Assembly: GCF_009193255.1 (NCBI RefSeq)
Contig: NZ_WACG01000007.1
Span: forward strand, 124,001 to 188,000
Reading direction: 5' to 3'
From: Arthrobacter koreensis
GTDB lineage: Bacteria; Actinomycetota; Actinomycetes; Actinomycetales; Micrococcaceae
Length of the DNA: 64,000 nucleotides
The notes beneath the pieces were generated by a model. It worked only from the letters and a program-made list of their open reading frames with translations, was not told the DNA's origin and did not search any database. Below, one piece after another: positions 52,085 through 60,025 of this stretch (the first letter of the stretch is position 1; every line of letters begins with the position of its first letter). Position numbers and translations under genes: made by a program.

Positions 52085-54113
52085 GAAAGACACCGCCGGG
52101 GAGGTCCTGGACCTGCTGCAGACGGCCGTGACAGCAATGGGCGGCCAGCAGCGTCCGGGACAGCAGCAAATGGCCAGGGAGGTTGCCGAGTCAATCGACT
52201 CCGGCCGGCACCTGCTGGTCCAGGCCGGAACCGGTACGGGCAAGTCACTGGCATACCTGGTGCCGCTGATCCACCATGCGCTGCAGAGCAGCAAGCCGGC
52301 GCTGGTTTCGACCGCCACTCTGGCCCTCCAGGCGCAGATCGTTGGGCGTGATGTTCCGCGCCTGCTGGCTGCCCTGAAGCCCAAGCTGTCCCGTGACGTT
52401 GACGTCGCGCTCCTGAAAGGACGCAGCAACTACGTCTGTGTCCACAAGACGGGCGGCGGATTTCCCGACGACGATGACCCGGGGGCCCTCTTTACCCTCG
52501 GCGAGGAAAAGGCGGTGTCCCATCCGGCTCCTGCCGCGGGGCCGACATCGGCCCTTGGCCGCGAGGTAGTGCGGCTGCGGGACTGGGCTGAGGAAACCGA
52601 AACCGGTGACCGGGATGAGCTGCTGCCCGGCGTCAGCGACCGCGCCTGGCGGCAGGTGTCCGTCACGGCGATGGAGTGCCTGGGAGCCCAGCGCTGTCCC
52701 GTGGCCGAGCACTGTTTCAGTGAACAGGCACGTGCCAAGGCAGCCGTAGCAGACCTCGTGATCACCAATCACGCAATGCTGGCGATCAGTGCGTTCGAAG
52801 GACTCGCGGTGCTGCCGGACTATGACGTGGTGGTGATTGACGAGGCCCATGAGCTCCAGGACCGGGTGACCGGGGCAGTGACCGGCCAGCTCTCCGGAAC
52901 GGTCATCAGCGCCGCCGTGACAGCCGCACGCAAACACACTTCGGCTTCCGTGGAAGAACTGGCAGCAGCCGGCCGTGCCTTTGACTCGTCCGTGGAGGGC
53001 CTGCCCGCGGGACTGATGCCCTCCGGCCTCAACGAAGAACAGCAGCTGGCGGTTTCCCGGGTGCGCGAAGCCTGCCGGGTTGCCCTCTCTGATTCGAAGC
53101 CCGAAGGTGGGGACGCCGGCGACGGCGGACGGCAGATGGCCCGTTCACGGCTGCTCGCCGTGCTGGAACTGTGCGAACGGCTTCTTGAGGCCCCGGACTC
53201 AGGCGAAGTCCTGTGGTCCTCGCGGCCGAGCACGTTCTCCCCGGGCGAGGGATACTCCCCGGCGGACGACTCGGCGCCCGCGACCCTGAACATCGCACCG
53301 ATCTCCGTAGCCGGACGGCTCAGGGACGGACTCTTCGACGGGCACACCGTGGTGCTGACCTCTGCCACCCTGGCGATCGGCACCGAGTTCGGACCGGTAG
53401 CGGGCGGACTCGGCCTGAGCGGAGCCGGCGCCCCGGACTGGACGGGCACCGACGTCGGCAGTCCTTTCGACTATCCCCGGCAGGGTGTCCTCTACGTGGC
53501 GAAAGACCTGCCCAAGCCGGACCGCGGCACGTCACCGGCCCAGCTGGAAGAACTCGAAGCGCTCCTCAAGGCATCCGGCGGAGCCGCCCTGGGGCTGTTC
53601 TCGTCCCGGCGTGCTGCCGAGGACGCAGCGGCCGCCCTGCGCGACAAAGTGGACTTTCCCATCCTGTGCCAGGGCGAGTCCTCTATGTCCGCCCTGGTCA
53701 AGGAATTCGCCGAGGACGACGCGACGTGCCTGTTCGGAACCATGTCCCTGTGGCAGGGTGTCGATGTCCCGGGCGAAGCCTGCCGGCTGGTCGTGATCGA
53801 CCGCATTCCGTTCCCGCGCCCCGATGATCCGCTGATGACAGCGCGGACGAGGGCTGTGGCGAAGGCCGGCGGCAACGGCTTCATGAGCGTCTCGGCGACC
53901 CATGCCGCCGTCCGGCTGGCCCAGGGGGCCGGCCGGCTGATCCGTGCTGCCGGAGACCGCGGCATGGTGGCGGTGCTGGATTCGAGGCTGGCGACGGCCC
54001 GGTACGGAGGGTTCCTGCGCGCGGCGCTGCCGCCGTTCTGGTCGACCACGGACAGGTCCGTGGCGCTGGGCATCCTGGAACGGCTGAACGCCGGCCAGCG
54101 CGCGGAAGCCTAG
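52077..54113 (+). CDS. dinG: DinG/YoaA-type superfamily 2 DNA helicase with iron-sulfur cysteines
   Basis: 678 residues. Walker A AGTGTGKS (50-57) and the DEAH box (255-258) mark an XPD/DinG helicase. Four cysteines at 121, 201, 207 and 213 (NYVC; ECLGAQRCPVAEHC) fit the [4Fe-4S] domain. The C-terminal RecA-like domain has VLTSATL, GTMSLWQGVDVPGEACRLVVIDRIPFPRPDDP and QGAGRLIRAAGDRGMVAVLDSRL. It unwinds 5'-to-3' on R-loops or repair intermediates. No SOS box is seen upstream although lexA lies just beyond. Confidence 0.92.
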   Translation: MPRKDTAGEVLDLLQTAVTAMGGQQRPGQQQMAREVAESIDSGRHLLVQAGTGTGKSLAYLVPLIHHALQSSKPALVSTATLALQAQIVGRDVPRLLAALKPKLSRDVDVALLKGRSNYVCVHKTGGGFPDDDDPGALFTLGEEKAVSHPAPAAGPTSALGREVVRLRDWAEETETGDRDELLPGVSDRAWRQVSVTAMECLGAQRCPVAEHCFSEQARAKAAVADLVITNHAMLAISAFEGLAVLPDYDVVVIDEAHELQDRVTGAVTGQLSGTVISAAVTAARKHTSASVEELAAAGRAFDSSVEGLPAGLMPSGLNEEQQLAVSRVREACRVALSDSKPEGGDAGDGGRQMARSRLLAVLELCERLLEAPDSGEVLWSSRPSTFSPGEGYSPADDSAPATLNIAPISVAGRLRDGLFDGHTVVLTSATLAIGTEFGPVAGGLGLSGAGAPDWTGTDVGSPFDYPRQGVLYVAKDLPKPDRGTSPAQLEELEALLKASGGAALGLFSSRRAAEDAAAALRDKVDFPILCQGESSMSALVKEFAEDDATCLFGTMSLWQGVDVPGEACRLVVIDRIPFPRPDDPLMTARTRAVAKAGGNGFMSVSATHAAVRLAQGAGRLIRAAGDRGMVAVLDSRLATARYGGFLRAALPPFWSTTDRSVALGILERLNAGQRAEA

Positions 54114-54161
54114 CTTCGAAGACCGTCGAAGAGGCGGAGACCGGAGCGGGACCTGGGCTGG

Positions 54162-54902
54162 CTAGAGGGAACGCATCACTGAAACGACCTTGCCCATGAT
54201 GGTTGCGTGGTCGCCCATGATCGGCTCGTAGCGGGTGTTCTGCGGCAGCAGCCAGGTGTGGCCGTTGCGCTGCCGGAAGGTCTTGACCGTGGCCTCGTCG
54301 TCCAGCAGGGCGGCAACGATGTCCCCGTTTTCAGCAGTCTGCTGGCGCCGGACAACTACCCAGTCCCCGTCACAAATGGCGGCGTCCACCATTGAATCTC
54401 CGGAGACGCGGAGCATAAAGAGTTCACCGTGACCCACCAGCTGTCGGGGGAGCGGGACCATTTCCTCAACCACCTGCTCGGCCAGGATCGGCCCGCCGGC
54501 AGCAATCCGTCCCACCAGCGGAACCATTGCTGTGTCCACGGCGGTGGTCAGCTCCGTGACGGACGCCGCGGCTCCGGTCTCCGGGGTTTCCGGTGCGGAG
54601 CCGGAGGTCTCCTTGTGCATCAGCAGCGGTACCAGGATCTCCATGGCACGGGGGCGTTTCGGGTCCCGCCGGATATATCCCATCTTCTCCAGCTGGCTCA
54701 GCTGGTGCGTGACGCTGGACAGGCTGGCCAGTCCTACCGTGTCACCGATTTCGCGCATGGATGGCGGGTAGCCGTTGGCACTGACCGATGCCTGGATGGT
54801 CTCCAGGATCTTCTTCTGCCGCGGGGTCAGCGCCCGGGGGCGGGGGGAATCGACCGCAGCAGCGGCAGCCGAGCGGCCTTCGGAGTCTGTCCTACGGGGC
54901 AC
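54162..54902 (-). CDS. lexA: SOS repressor LexA
   Basis: 246 residues. The winged HTH ([65 protein letters not shown]) is followed by an unusually long acidic linker and the S24 protease-like domain: cleavage site A135-G136 in IAAGGPI, nucleophile S170 in SGDSM and general base K207. RecA filaments trigger its self-cleavage. GTG 54902 is used as the start. Box 1 at 55078, 176 bases upstream, suits autoregulation. Confidence 0.97.
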   Translation of the reverse strand: MPRRTDSEGRSAAAAAVDSPRPRALTPRQKKILETIQASVSANGYPPSMREIGDTVGLASLSSVTHQLSQLEKMGYIRRDPKRPRAMEILVPLLMHKETSGSAPETPETGAAASVTELTTAVDTAMVPLVGRIAAGGPILAEQVVEEMVPLPRQLVGHGELFMLRVSGDSMVDAAICDGDWVVVRRQQTAENGDIVAALLDDEATVKTFRQRNGHTWLLPQNTRYEPIMGDHATIMGKVVSVMRSL

Positions 54903-55077
54903 TTCGGCTTCCCTTCGAGCGTTCCGGGCTACCCGGAAGTGGCGGCAATGTCAGTGGCGGGTGTTTTCCTTTAGTCCGAACGCTGATGCCGGAAACGGTC
55001 CGCTCATCGAGAGGGCCACATCCAGCGGCTTTCGAAGGTTTCCGCTGGTACCACGCTAGGTGAGCGGAAGGTCATTT

Positions 55078-55093
55078 TCAAACATTTGTTCGA
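55078..55093. promoter_or_regulatory. LexA box 1 in the lexA-LysM interval
   Basis: TCAAACATTTGTTCGA matches the TCGAAC-N4-GTTCGA consensus except at one base. It is the box nearest lexA and probably its own operator. Confidence 0.85.
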
Positions 55094-55145
55094 GTGAGTC
55101 TCGACAGCGTTCGTAGATAGATGCTAGAAAAGGAAACAGCAGGAA

Positions 55146-55161
55146 TCGAATACATGTTCGA
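55146..55161. promoter_or_regulatory. LexA box 2, near-perfect, upstream of the LysM gene
   Basis: TCGAATACATGTTCGA fits TCGAAY-N4-GTTCGA exactly. It lies 85 bases before the LysM start. Confidence 0.9.
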
Positions 55162-55179
55162 TTCGAAGATGCCAACAGT

Positions 55180-55195
55180 TCGAATCCAGTTTCGA
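55180..55195. promoter_or_regulatory. LexA box-like site 3
   Basis: TCGAATCCAGTTTCGA keeps both half-sites with one change (TTTCGA for GTTCGA) and the right spacing. It is weaker and its use is uncertain. Confidence 0.5.
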
Positions 55196-55246
55196 AGCCG
55201 GGTGCGTGTGCCGGCGAAGAAAGGCTTCGATCCGGAAAGGTTTGCC

Positions 55247-55693
55247 ATGTCCGTTCAGTTTGCGGCAGCCCCCAGTTCAATGGGCTCCATCCGTCTCGCC
55301 TCCGCTGCCCGCCGCTCAGGTGCCAACCCCGCGGCCGCCCGCACCACAGAAAGCCGTTCCGGCAAAAGCCGCACCGCGCCGCAGGCTCCCTTGAAGCTCA
55401 CCCGCCGCGGCCGGCTCCTGCTGATCGGCGCTCCAGTGATGCTCGGCGGGGCAGCGCTGCTGACATTCATTGGGTTCTTCACCGCCCCTGCACTCGCCTC
55501 AAGCGGCGTCGCAGAGGTAACGCGGACACAGCAGGTGAGCGTGCACACGGGGGACAGCCTCTGGAGCCTCGCGGGAGAGTACGCTCCAGAACGTGACCCC
55601 CGCGCCGTCGTCGCGGACATCATGGAACTGAACAACCTCTCCGACGCCGTGGTCCCCGCCGGTGTCCAGCTCTACATCCCGGTGGCCGGCTAG
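55247..55693 (+). CDS. LysM domain protein, likely SOS-induced cell-division suppressor
   Basis: 148 residues. A basic, Ser/Ala-rich cytoplasmic tail (1-50) precedes one membrane helix (about 52-77) and a C-terminal LysM domain (about 96-147, VHTGDSLWSLAGEYAPERDPRAVVADIMELNNLSDAVVPAGVQLYIP) that binds peptidoglycan outside. The gene is divergent from lexA with strong LexA boxes in front, exactly the position of Rv2719c in Mycobacterium, an SOS-induced inhibitor of division with cell-wall activity. The role here is inferred from that. GGAAAGG precedes ATG 55247; the frame starting at 55121 overlaps the boxes and is rejected. Confidence 0.85.
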   Translation: MSVQFAAAPSSMGSIRLASAARRSGANPAAARTTESRSGKSRTAPQAPLKLTRRGRLLLIGAPVMLGGAALLTFIGFFTAPALASSGVAEVTRTQQVSVHTGDSLWSLAGEYAPERDPRAVVADIMELNNLSDAVVPAGVQLYIPVAG

Positions 55694-55760
55694 GCCCGTA
55701 CAGCACTCCGGGCTGCCGGTCACCGTTACGCAGGATTCTGCGGCGCGGCGGGCGGCGCCT

Positions 55761-55766
55761 TAAGCT
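55761..55766 (+). promoter_or_regulatory. -10 box of hisC, leaderless type
   Basis: TAAGCT ends 6 bases before GTG 55773. Confidence 0.5.
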
Positions 55767-55772
55767 GTAGTG

Positions 55773-56873
55773 GTGAACGAACAGCTGGAAAGACTCAACC
55801 GACTTCCCCTGCGAGACGACTTGAGGGGCCGGACCCCGTACGGAGCTCCGCAGCTGGAAGTGCCCGTCTTGCTGAACGTCAACGAGAACACCCATGGACT
55901 GCCGCAGGAAGTTGCGGACGCCATCGCCGGGTCTGTCCGCCAGGCTGTAGCCGGGCTCAACCGCTACCCCGACCGGGAATTCACTGAATTGCGTGAACGG
56001 CTGGCCTCCTACCTCGGCCACGGGCTGTCGGTCGAAAACATCTGGGCAGGAAACGGTTCCAACGAAGTCCTGCAGCACATCCTGCAGGCCTTCGGAGGCC
56101 CAGGCCGGACCGCCATGAGCTTCCCGCCCACGTACTCCATGTATCCGCTGCTCGCCAACGGGACCGGCACCGAGTACATCGCAGGGCACCGCGCCGCGGA
56201 CTTTACGCTCAGCGCCTCCTCGGCTGCAGACCAGGTGCGGGGAGCGAAACCGAACATCGTCCTGCTGTGCACTCCCAACAACCCCACAGGCACGGCTCTC
56301 GGGCTGGACGTCGTGGAAGCCGTCTATGAGGCGGGCAGCGCCAGCAACACCGTCGTGATCGTGGATGAGGCGTACGCCGAGTTCTCCCACGCAGGGACTC
56401 CGAGTGCGCTGTCCCTGCTCCCCGGACGCGAGCGTCTGATCGTTTCCCGGACCATGAGCAAGGCGTTCGCCCTGGCCGGTGCCCGCCTGGGGTATATGGC
56501 CGCGGCGCCGGAGGTTACCGATGCCCTGCGCCTGGTCCGCCTGCCGTACCACCTGTCGGCGGTCACGCAGGCCACCGCCAATGCCGCCCTGGCCCACGCG
56601 GCCGCCCTCCTGGCCAATGTGGAGGACATCAAGGCCCAACGGGACCGCATTGTCTCCGAACTGACCGAACTGGGCCTGCAGCCGGCGGAGTCGGACGCCA
56701 ACTTCGTCCTCTTCGGCGGACTCGAGAACCCGCGGAAGACCTGGCAGGGGCTCCTGGATGCGGGTGTGCTGATCCGCGACGTGGGTATCCCGGGGCATCT
56801 TCGTGTGACCGCCGGCACGGAGGCCGAAACCACCGCCTTCCTCACCCGGCTCCGTGAGCTGCTCTCGGCCTAG
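55773..56873 (+). CDS. hisC: Histidinol-phosphate aminotransferase
   Basis: 366 residues from GTG 55773 (GTG 55770 directly before it is less likely given the -10 spacing). A PLP enzyme that converts imidazole-acetol phosphate to histidinol phosphate. The PLP lysine is K230 in SRTMSKAFALAGARLGY; LNVNENTHGLP, GNGSNEVLQ, TPNNPTG and VDEAYAEF are typical. It heads the hisC-hisB-hisH-hisA run. Confidence 0.94.
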   Translation: MNEQLERLNRLPLRDDLRGRTPYGAPQLEVPVLLNVNENTHGLPQEVADAIAGSVRQAVAGLNRYPDREFTELRERLASYLGHGLSVENIWAGNGSNEVLQHILQAFGGPGRTAMSFPPTYSMYPLLANGTGTEYIAGHRAADFTLSASSAADQVRGAKPNIVLLCTPNNPTGTALGLDVVEAVYEAGSASNTVVIVDEAYAEFSHAGTPSALSLLPGRERLIVSRTMSKAFALAGARLGYMAAAPEVTDALRLVRLPYHLSAVTQATANAALAHAAALLANVEDIKAQRDRIVSELTELGLQPAESDANFVLFGGLENPRKTWQGLLDAGVLIRDVGIPGHLRVTAGTEAETTAFLTRLRELLSA

Positions 56874-56915
56874 CATGCAGCGGCGACCGGAGCGTCGGCT
56901 CCGGTGCGCAAACAC

Positions 56916-56921
56916 TAGACT
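56916..56921 (+). promoter_or_regulatory. -10 box before hisB
   Basis: TAGACT lies 35 bases before ATG 56957, with TAAGGAAC as ribosome site between. It may give hisB-hisA an additional start. Confidence 0.35.
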
Positions 56922-56956
56922 GGTAACCAGAGCCCCTTCTTCCTAAGGAACCTTTT

Positions 56957-57574
56957 ATGACCGTGGAGACCGCCACCGGCCGCACGGCCCGCCTCGAGCG
57001 GACCACCAGCGAATCATCCGTCCTCGTGGAACTGGATCTGGACGGCACCGGACAGTCGGACATCAGCACCTCCGTGCCGTTCTACGACCACATGCTCACC
57101 GCCCTGGCGAAGCACTCGCTGATCGACCTCACGGTCAAGGCGACCGGAGATACCCACATCGACGCCCACCACACGGTTGAAGACGTTGCCATCAGCATCG
57201 GTGAAGCCCTGAAGACTGCCCTGGGCTCCAAGGCGGGTATCCGCCGCTTCGGCGAGGCCACCGTTCCGCTGGACGAAGCGCTGGCCAACGCCGTCGTCGA
57301 CATCTCAGGACGCCCCTACCTGGTCCACTCCGGAGAGCCCGCCGGGCAGGAATACCACCTGATCGGCGGGCACTTTACCGGGTCACTGACGCGCCACGTA
57401 TTCGAGGCGATCACCCTGCACGCCCAAATCTGCCTGCACATGACCGTGCTCGGCGGCAGGGACCCGCACCACATCGTGGAAGCCCAGTTCAAGGCCTTCG
57501 CGCGCGCCCTGCGTGCCGCAGTCGAACCGGACCCGCGCGTAGACGGCATTCCTTCCACCAAGGGTGCGCTGTGA
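56957..57574 (+). CDS. hisB: Imidazoleglycerol-phosphate dehydratase
   Basis: 205 residues, the single-domain form without the histidinol phosphatase part of E. coli HisB. Manganese-binding histidine clusters are seen in [28 protein letters not shown] and [20 protein letters not shown], plus DISGRPYLV. It forms imidazole-acetol phosphate. The stop overlaps the hisH start (GTGA). Confidence 0.96.
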   Translation: MTVETATGRTARLERTTSESSVLVELDLDGTGQSDISTSVPFYDHMLTALAKHSLIDLTVKATGDTHIDAHHTVEDVAISIGEALKTALGSKAGIRRFGEATVPLDEALANAVVDISGRPYLVHSGEPAGQEYHLIGGHFTGSLTRHVFEAITLHAQICLHMTVLGGRDPHHIVEAQFKAFARALRAAVEPDPRVDGIPSTKGAL

Positions 57575-58206
57575 GCCGCAACGTCACGGTCCTGGACTAC
57601 GGATCCGGCAACATCCACTCCGCCGTGCGCGCGCTGGAGCGGGTGGGGGCCAACGTCACCCTGAGTTCCAAGTCCTCGGACGTGCTGGAAGCGGACGGCC
57701 TGGTGGTTCCCGGCGTCGGTGCCTTCGCGGCCGTGATGCAGGGACTGAAGGATGTCGACGCGCTGCGGATGATCGGCCGCCGCGTAGCCGGCGGCCGGCC
57801 TGTGCTCGGCATCTGCGTGGGTCTGCAGGTCCTCTTCGACGAGGGCGTGGAACACGGTGTCCGCACCCAGGGCATGGGCGAATGGCCGGGCGTGGTGGAG
57901 CGGCTGGCCGCGGATGTGGTTCCGCACATGGGCTGGAACACCGTCGAAGCCCCGGCGGGGTCCCGCCTTTTCTCCGGCCTCGAAGACGAACGGTTCTACT
58001 TTGTGCACAGCTACGGCGTGCAGAAGTGGGACTTCGACGTCACGCAGCCTGCCATGCAGCCGCCGCTGGTTACCTGGGCCAACCACGGCGGGCCCTTTGT
58101 GGCTGCCGTGGAAAACGGTCCGCTGAGTGCCACCCAGTTCCATCCGGAAAAGTCGGGCGATGCCGGCGCCGCGCTGCTTGAAAACTGGCTGAAGGGACTG
58201 GGCTGA
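57571..58206 (+). CDS. hisH: Imidazole glycerol phosphate synthase glutamine amidotransferase subunit
   Basis: 211 residues. A class I glutaminase with the nucleophile Cys in [14 protein letters not shown] and the His-x-Glu pair in [10 protein letters not shown]. It supplies ammonia to HisF, which is not within this window. [20 protein letters not shown] is the start motif. GTG 57571 overlaps hisB. Confidence 0.95.
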   Translation: MSRNVTVLDYGSGNIHSAVRALERVGANVTLSSKSSDVLEADGLVVPGVGAFAAVMQGLKDVDALRMIGRRVAGGRPVLGICVGLQVLFDEGVEHGVRTQGMGEWPGVVERLAADVVPHMGWNTVEAPAGSRLFSGLEDERFYFVHSYGVQKWDFDVTQPAMQPPLVTWANHGGPFVAAVENGPLSATQFHPEKSGDAGAALLENWLKGLG

Positions 58207-58209
58207 GCC

Positions 58210-58365
58210 GTGTGGAGCGTTGTCCTCATGGGTCTGGCCGGCCTGCTGATTGGCGGAGCCATCTCCTTCCGGCGGCAGGGCATGCCGCGCATGATCTCCA
58301 TCAGTTTCTGGGTGCTGGCAGGAATGTCCCTGCTCGGTGCCTACGTCCTTACCCTCGGCCTCTGA
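58210..58365 (+). CDS. 51-residue membrane protein between hisH and hisA
   Basis: GTG 58210 to TGA 58365, 51 residues starting MWSVVLMGLAGLLIGGAISF. Two hydrophobic helices (about 2-20 and 29-50) flank a basic loop RRQGMPR, a typical helical hairpin. It starts 3 bases after the hisH stop and ends 27 bases before hisA, so the gap is fully explained by it. I recognise no family. The intact frame, tight spacing and amphipathic layout argue that it is real; a role in histidine synthesis is not shown. Confidence 0.65.
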   Translation: MWSVVLMGLAGLLIGGAISFRRQGMPRMISISFWVLAGMSLLGAYVLTLGL

Positions 58366-58392
58366 GCCGGCCCCACCTCTGAAAGCAGGACC

Positions 58393-59142
58393 ATGTCCCT
58401 CACCGAAACACCCATCCTCGAACTGCTCCCTGCGGTGGACGTTGCCGACGGCCAGGCCGTGCGGCTGGTCCAGGGCGAAGCGGGCTCCGAGACGAGCTAC
58501 GGCGACCCGCTGGATGCTGCCATGGCCTGGCAGAACGACGGCGCCGAGTGGGTGCATCTGGTTGACCTGGACGCAGCTTTCGGCCGCGGCAGCAACCTGC
58601 CGCTGCTCAAGCGCGTGGTGGAAGAGCTTTCCATCAAGGTGGAGCTTTCCGGCGGTATCCGGGATGACGCATCGCTGGAGAAGGCGCTGGAACTCGGTGC
58701 CCGCCGGGTGAACCTGGGCACCGCTGCCCTGGAGAACCCGGAATGGACCGCCAGCGCGATTGCCCGCTACGGCGACGCGATCGCCGTCGGGCTGGACGTG
58801 CGCGGCACCACGCTGGCCGCCCGCGGCTGGACCAAGGAAGGCGGCGACCTCTGGGAGGTCCTCGCCCGCCTCGAAGATGCCGGCTGTCCTCGCTACGTCG
58901 TCACCGACGTGACCAAGGACGGAACCCTCCGCGGACCGAACGTTGACCTGCTGCGTGACGTGCTGGCACGCACCGACCGTCCGGTAGTGGCCTCCGGCGG
59001 CATCTCGAGCCTGGATGACCTGGCTGCGCTGCGTGAACTCGTTCCGCTCGGGCTGGAAGGCACCATTGTGGGCAAGGCACTGTACGCCGGCGCTTTCACG
59101 CTGCCCCAGGCATTCGACGTCGCCGGCCACCCGGAGCGCTAG
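58393..59142 (+). CDS. priA: Phosphoribosyl isomerase HisA/PriA
   Basis: 249 residues, a TIM barrel. [29 protein letters not shown] at the start, [41 protein letters not shown] and [11 protein letters not shown] are the family motifs with both catalytic aspartates. In actinobacteria this protein serves both histidine (HisA) and tryptophan (TrpF) synthesis when trpF is missing; that cannot be tested here. GCAGGA precedes ATG 58393. Confidence 0.95.
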   Translation: MSLTETPILELLPAVDVADGQAVRLVQGEAGSETSYGDPLDAAMAWQNDGAEWVHLVDLDAAFGRGSNLPLLKRVVEELSIKVELSGGIRDDASLEKALELGARRVNLGTAALENPEWTASAIARYGDAIAVGLDVRGTTLAARGWTKEGGDLWEVLARLEDAGCPRYVVTDVTKDGTLRGPNVDLLRDVLARTDRPVVASGGISSLDDLAALRELVPLGLEGTIVGKALYAGAFTLPQAFDVAGHPER

Positions 59143-59147
59143 TACCC

Positions 59148-59996
59148 GTGGCCAAGCGCGAACTTCCCGGACACATCGCCGCAGCACTGGCGGGGGCCGG
59201 AGGGCCGACGGACTCCGCCGGCGTGCCCTGGGAAGGGCGCAGCCTGGAGGGTGAGGGCAACCCGCTGCACCAGTTCGACAAGGACGACGGCCAGGCGGAC
59301 GCCGGGTACGCGGCTGCCGTGCAGGCCCTGGTCGCGGGAACCGGCACAGAGGCCGGGGTGGTGGAATCGCTTGCCACAGCCAGGGTCTACGTGGCGATCG
59401 TCGCGACCCTCGGTGAGGAAGCTACGTCGGACCACGGACTGACAGCAGACAAGGAAGCCGACCTGGCACTGGTGACCCTTACCGCGCCCGACGGGCGGAA
59501 GGCCCTGCCGGTCTTCTCCTCCGTGGACGCTCTTGCGCACTGGCATCCGGAGGCGCGCCCCGTGGCGGTCTACGCACCGCGGGCAGCCCTGTCCGCGGTG
59601 TCCGAGGAGGCCCAGCTGCTGGTCATCGACCCCGGCAGCGATGTGACGTTCGTGGTGCGCCGGCCGGCCATGTGGGCTTTGGCCCAGCAGCGGGAATGGG
59701 TGCCCTCCTACGAAGACGGCGGGCTGGCCGGGATCGTTGCCGAAGCCGCCGGCCAGGAGTCGGCGGTGCGCCAGGTGCGCCTCGCCGCCGGGGGTGGCGT
59801 AGCCTCCCACACGGCAGGGGGTACGCTGGTTTCCGGCGGGGGCGCAGGGCCGGAACTGAGAATTATTCTCCAACTGGCACCGGGACTCGACGCGGCAGGC
59901 GTCCAGTCACTCGCAGCAGCGTTCCAGCAGCGCCTTGCCGGCCATCCCGAATTCGTTGAGCGCGTAGATTCCCTGGAACTGAAAATCACGCGCTGA
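59148..59996 (+). CDS. SseB family protein
   Basis: 282 residues. The first half, about 1-160, has the SseB pattern: LATARVYVAIVATLG followed by DLALVTLTAPDGRKALPVFSSVDALAHWHPEARPVAVYAPRAALSAVSEEAQLLVIDPGSDVTFVVRRPAMWALAQ. The second half ends in a fragment of the SseB C-terminal type (ILQLAPGLDAAGVQSLAAAFQQRL). Function is unknown; the name comes from an enterobacterial gene and does not imply secretion. GTG 59148 starts 5 bases after hisA and the gene is probably co-transcribed. Confidence 0.82.
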   Translation: MAKRELPGHIAAALAGAGGPTDSAGVPWEGRSLEGEGNPLHQFDKDDGQADAGYAAAVQALVAGTGTEAGVVESLATARVYVAIVATLGEEATSDHGLTADKEADLALVTLTAPDGRKALPVFSSVDALAHWHPEARPVAVYAPRAALSAVSEEAQLLVIDPGSDVTFVVRRPAMWALAQQREWVPSYEDGGLAGIVAEAAGQESAVRQVRLAAGGGVASHTAGGTLVSGGGAGPELRIILQLAPGLDAAGVQSLAAAFQQRLAGHPEFVERVDSLELKITR

Positions 59997-60025
59997 CCGG
60001 CCCGAGCGGCCAGAAGAGAAGTGCA

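Noticed and set aside
55178-55187. GTTCGAATCC, identical to a tRNA T-loop consensus
   Set aside because: No acceptor, D or anticodon stems can be drawn around it; it belongs to the cluster of LexA-box half-sites.
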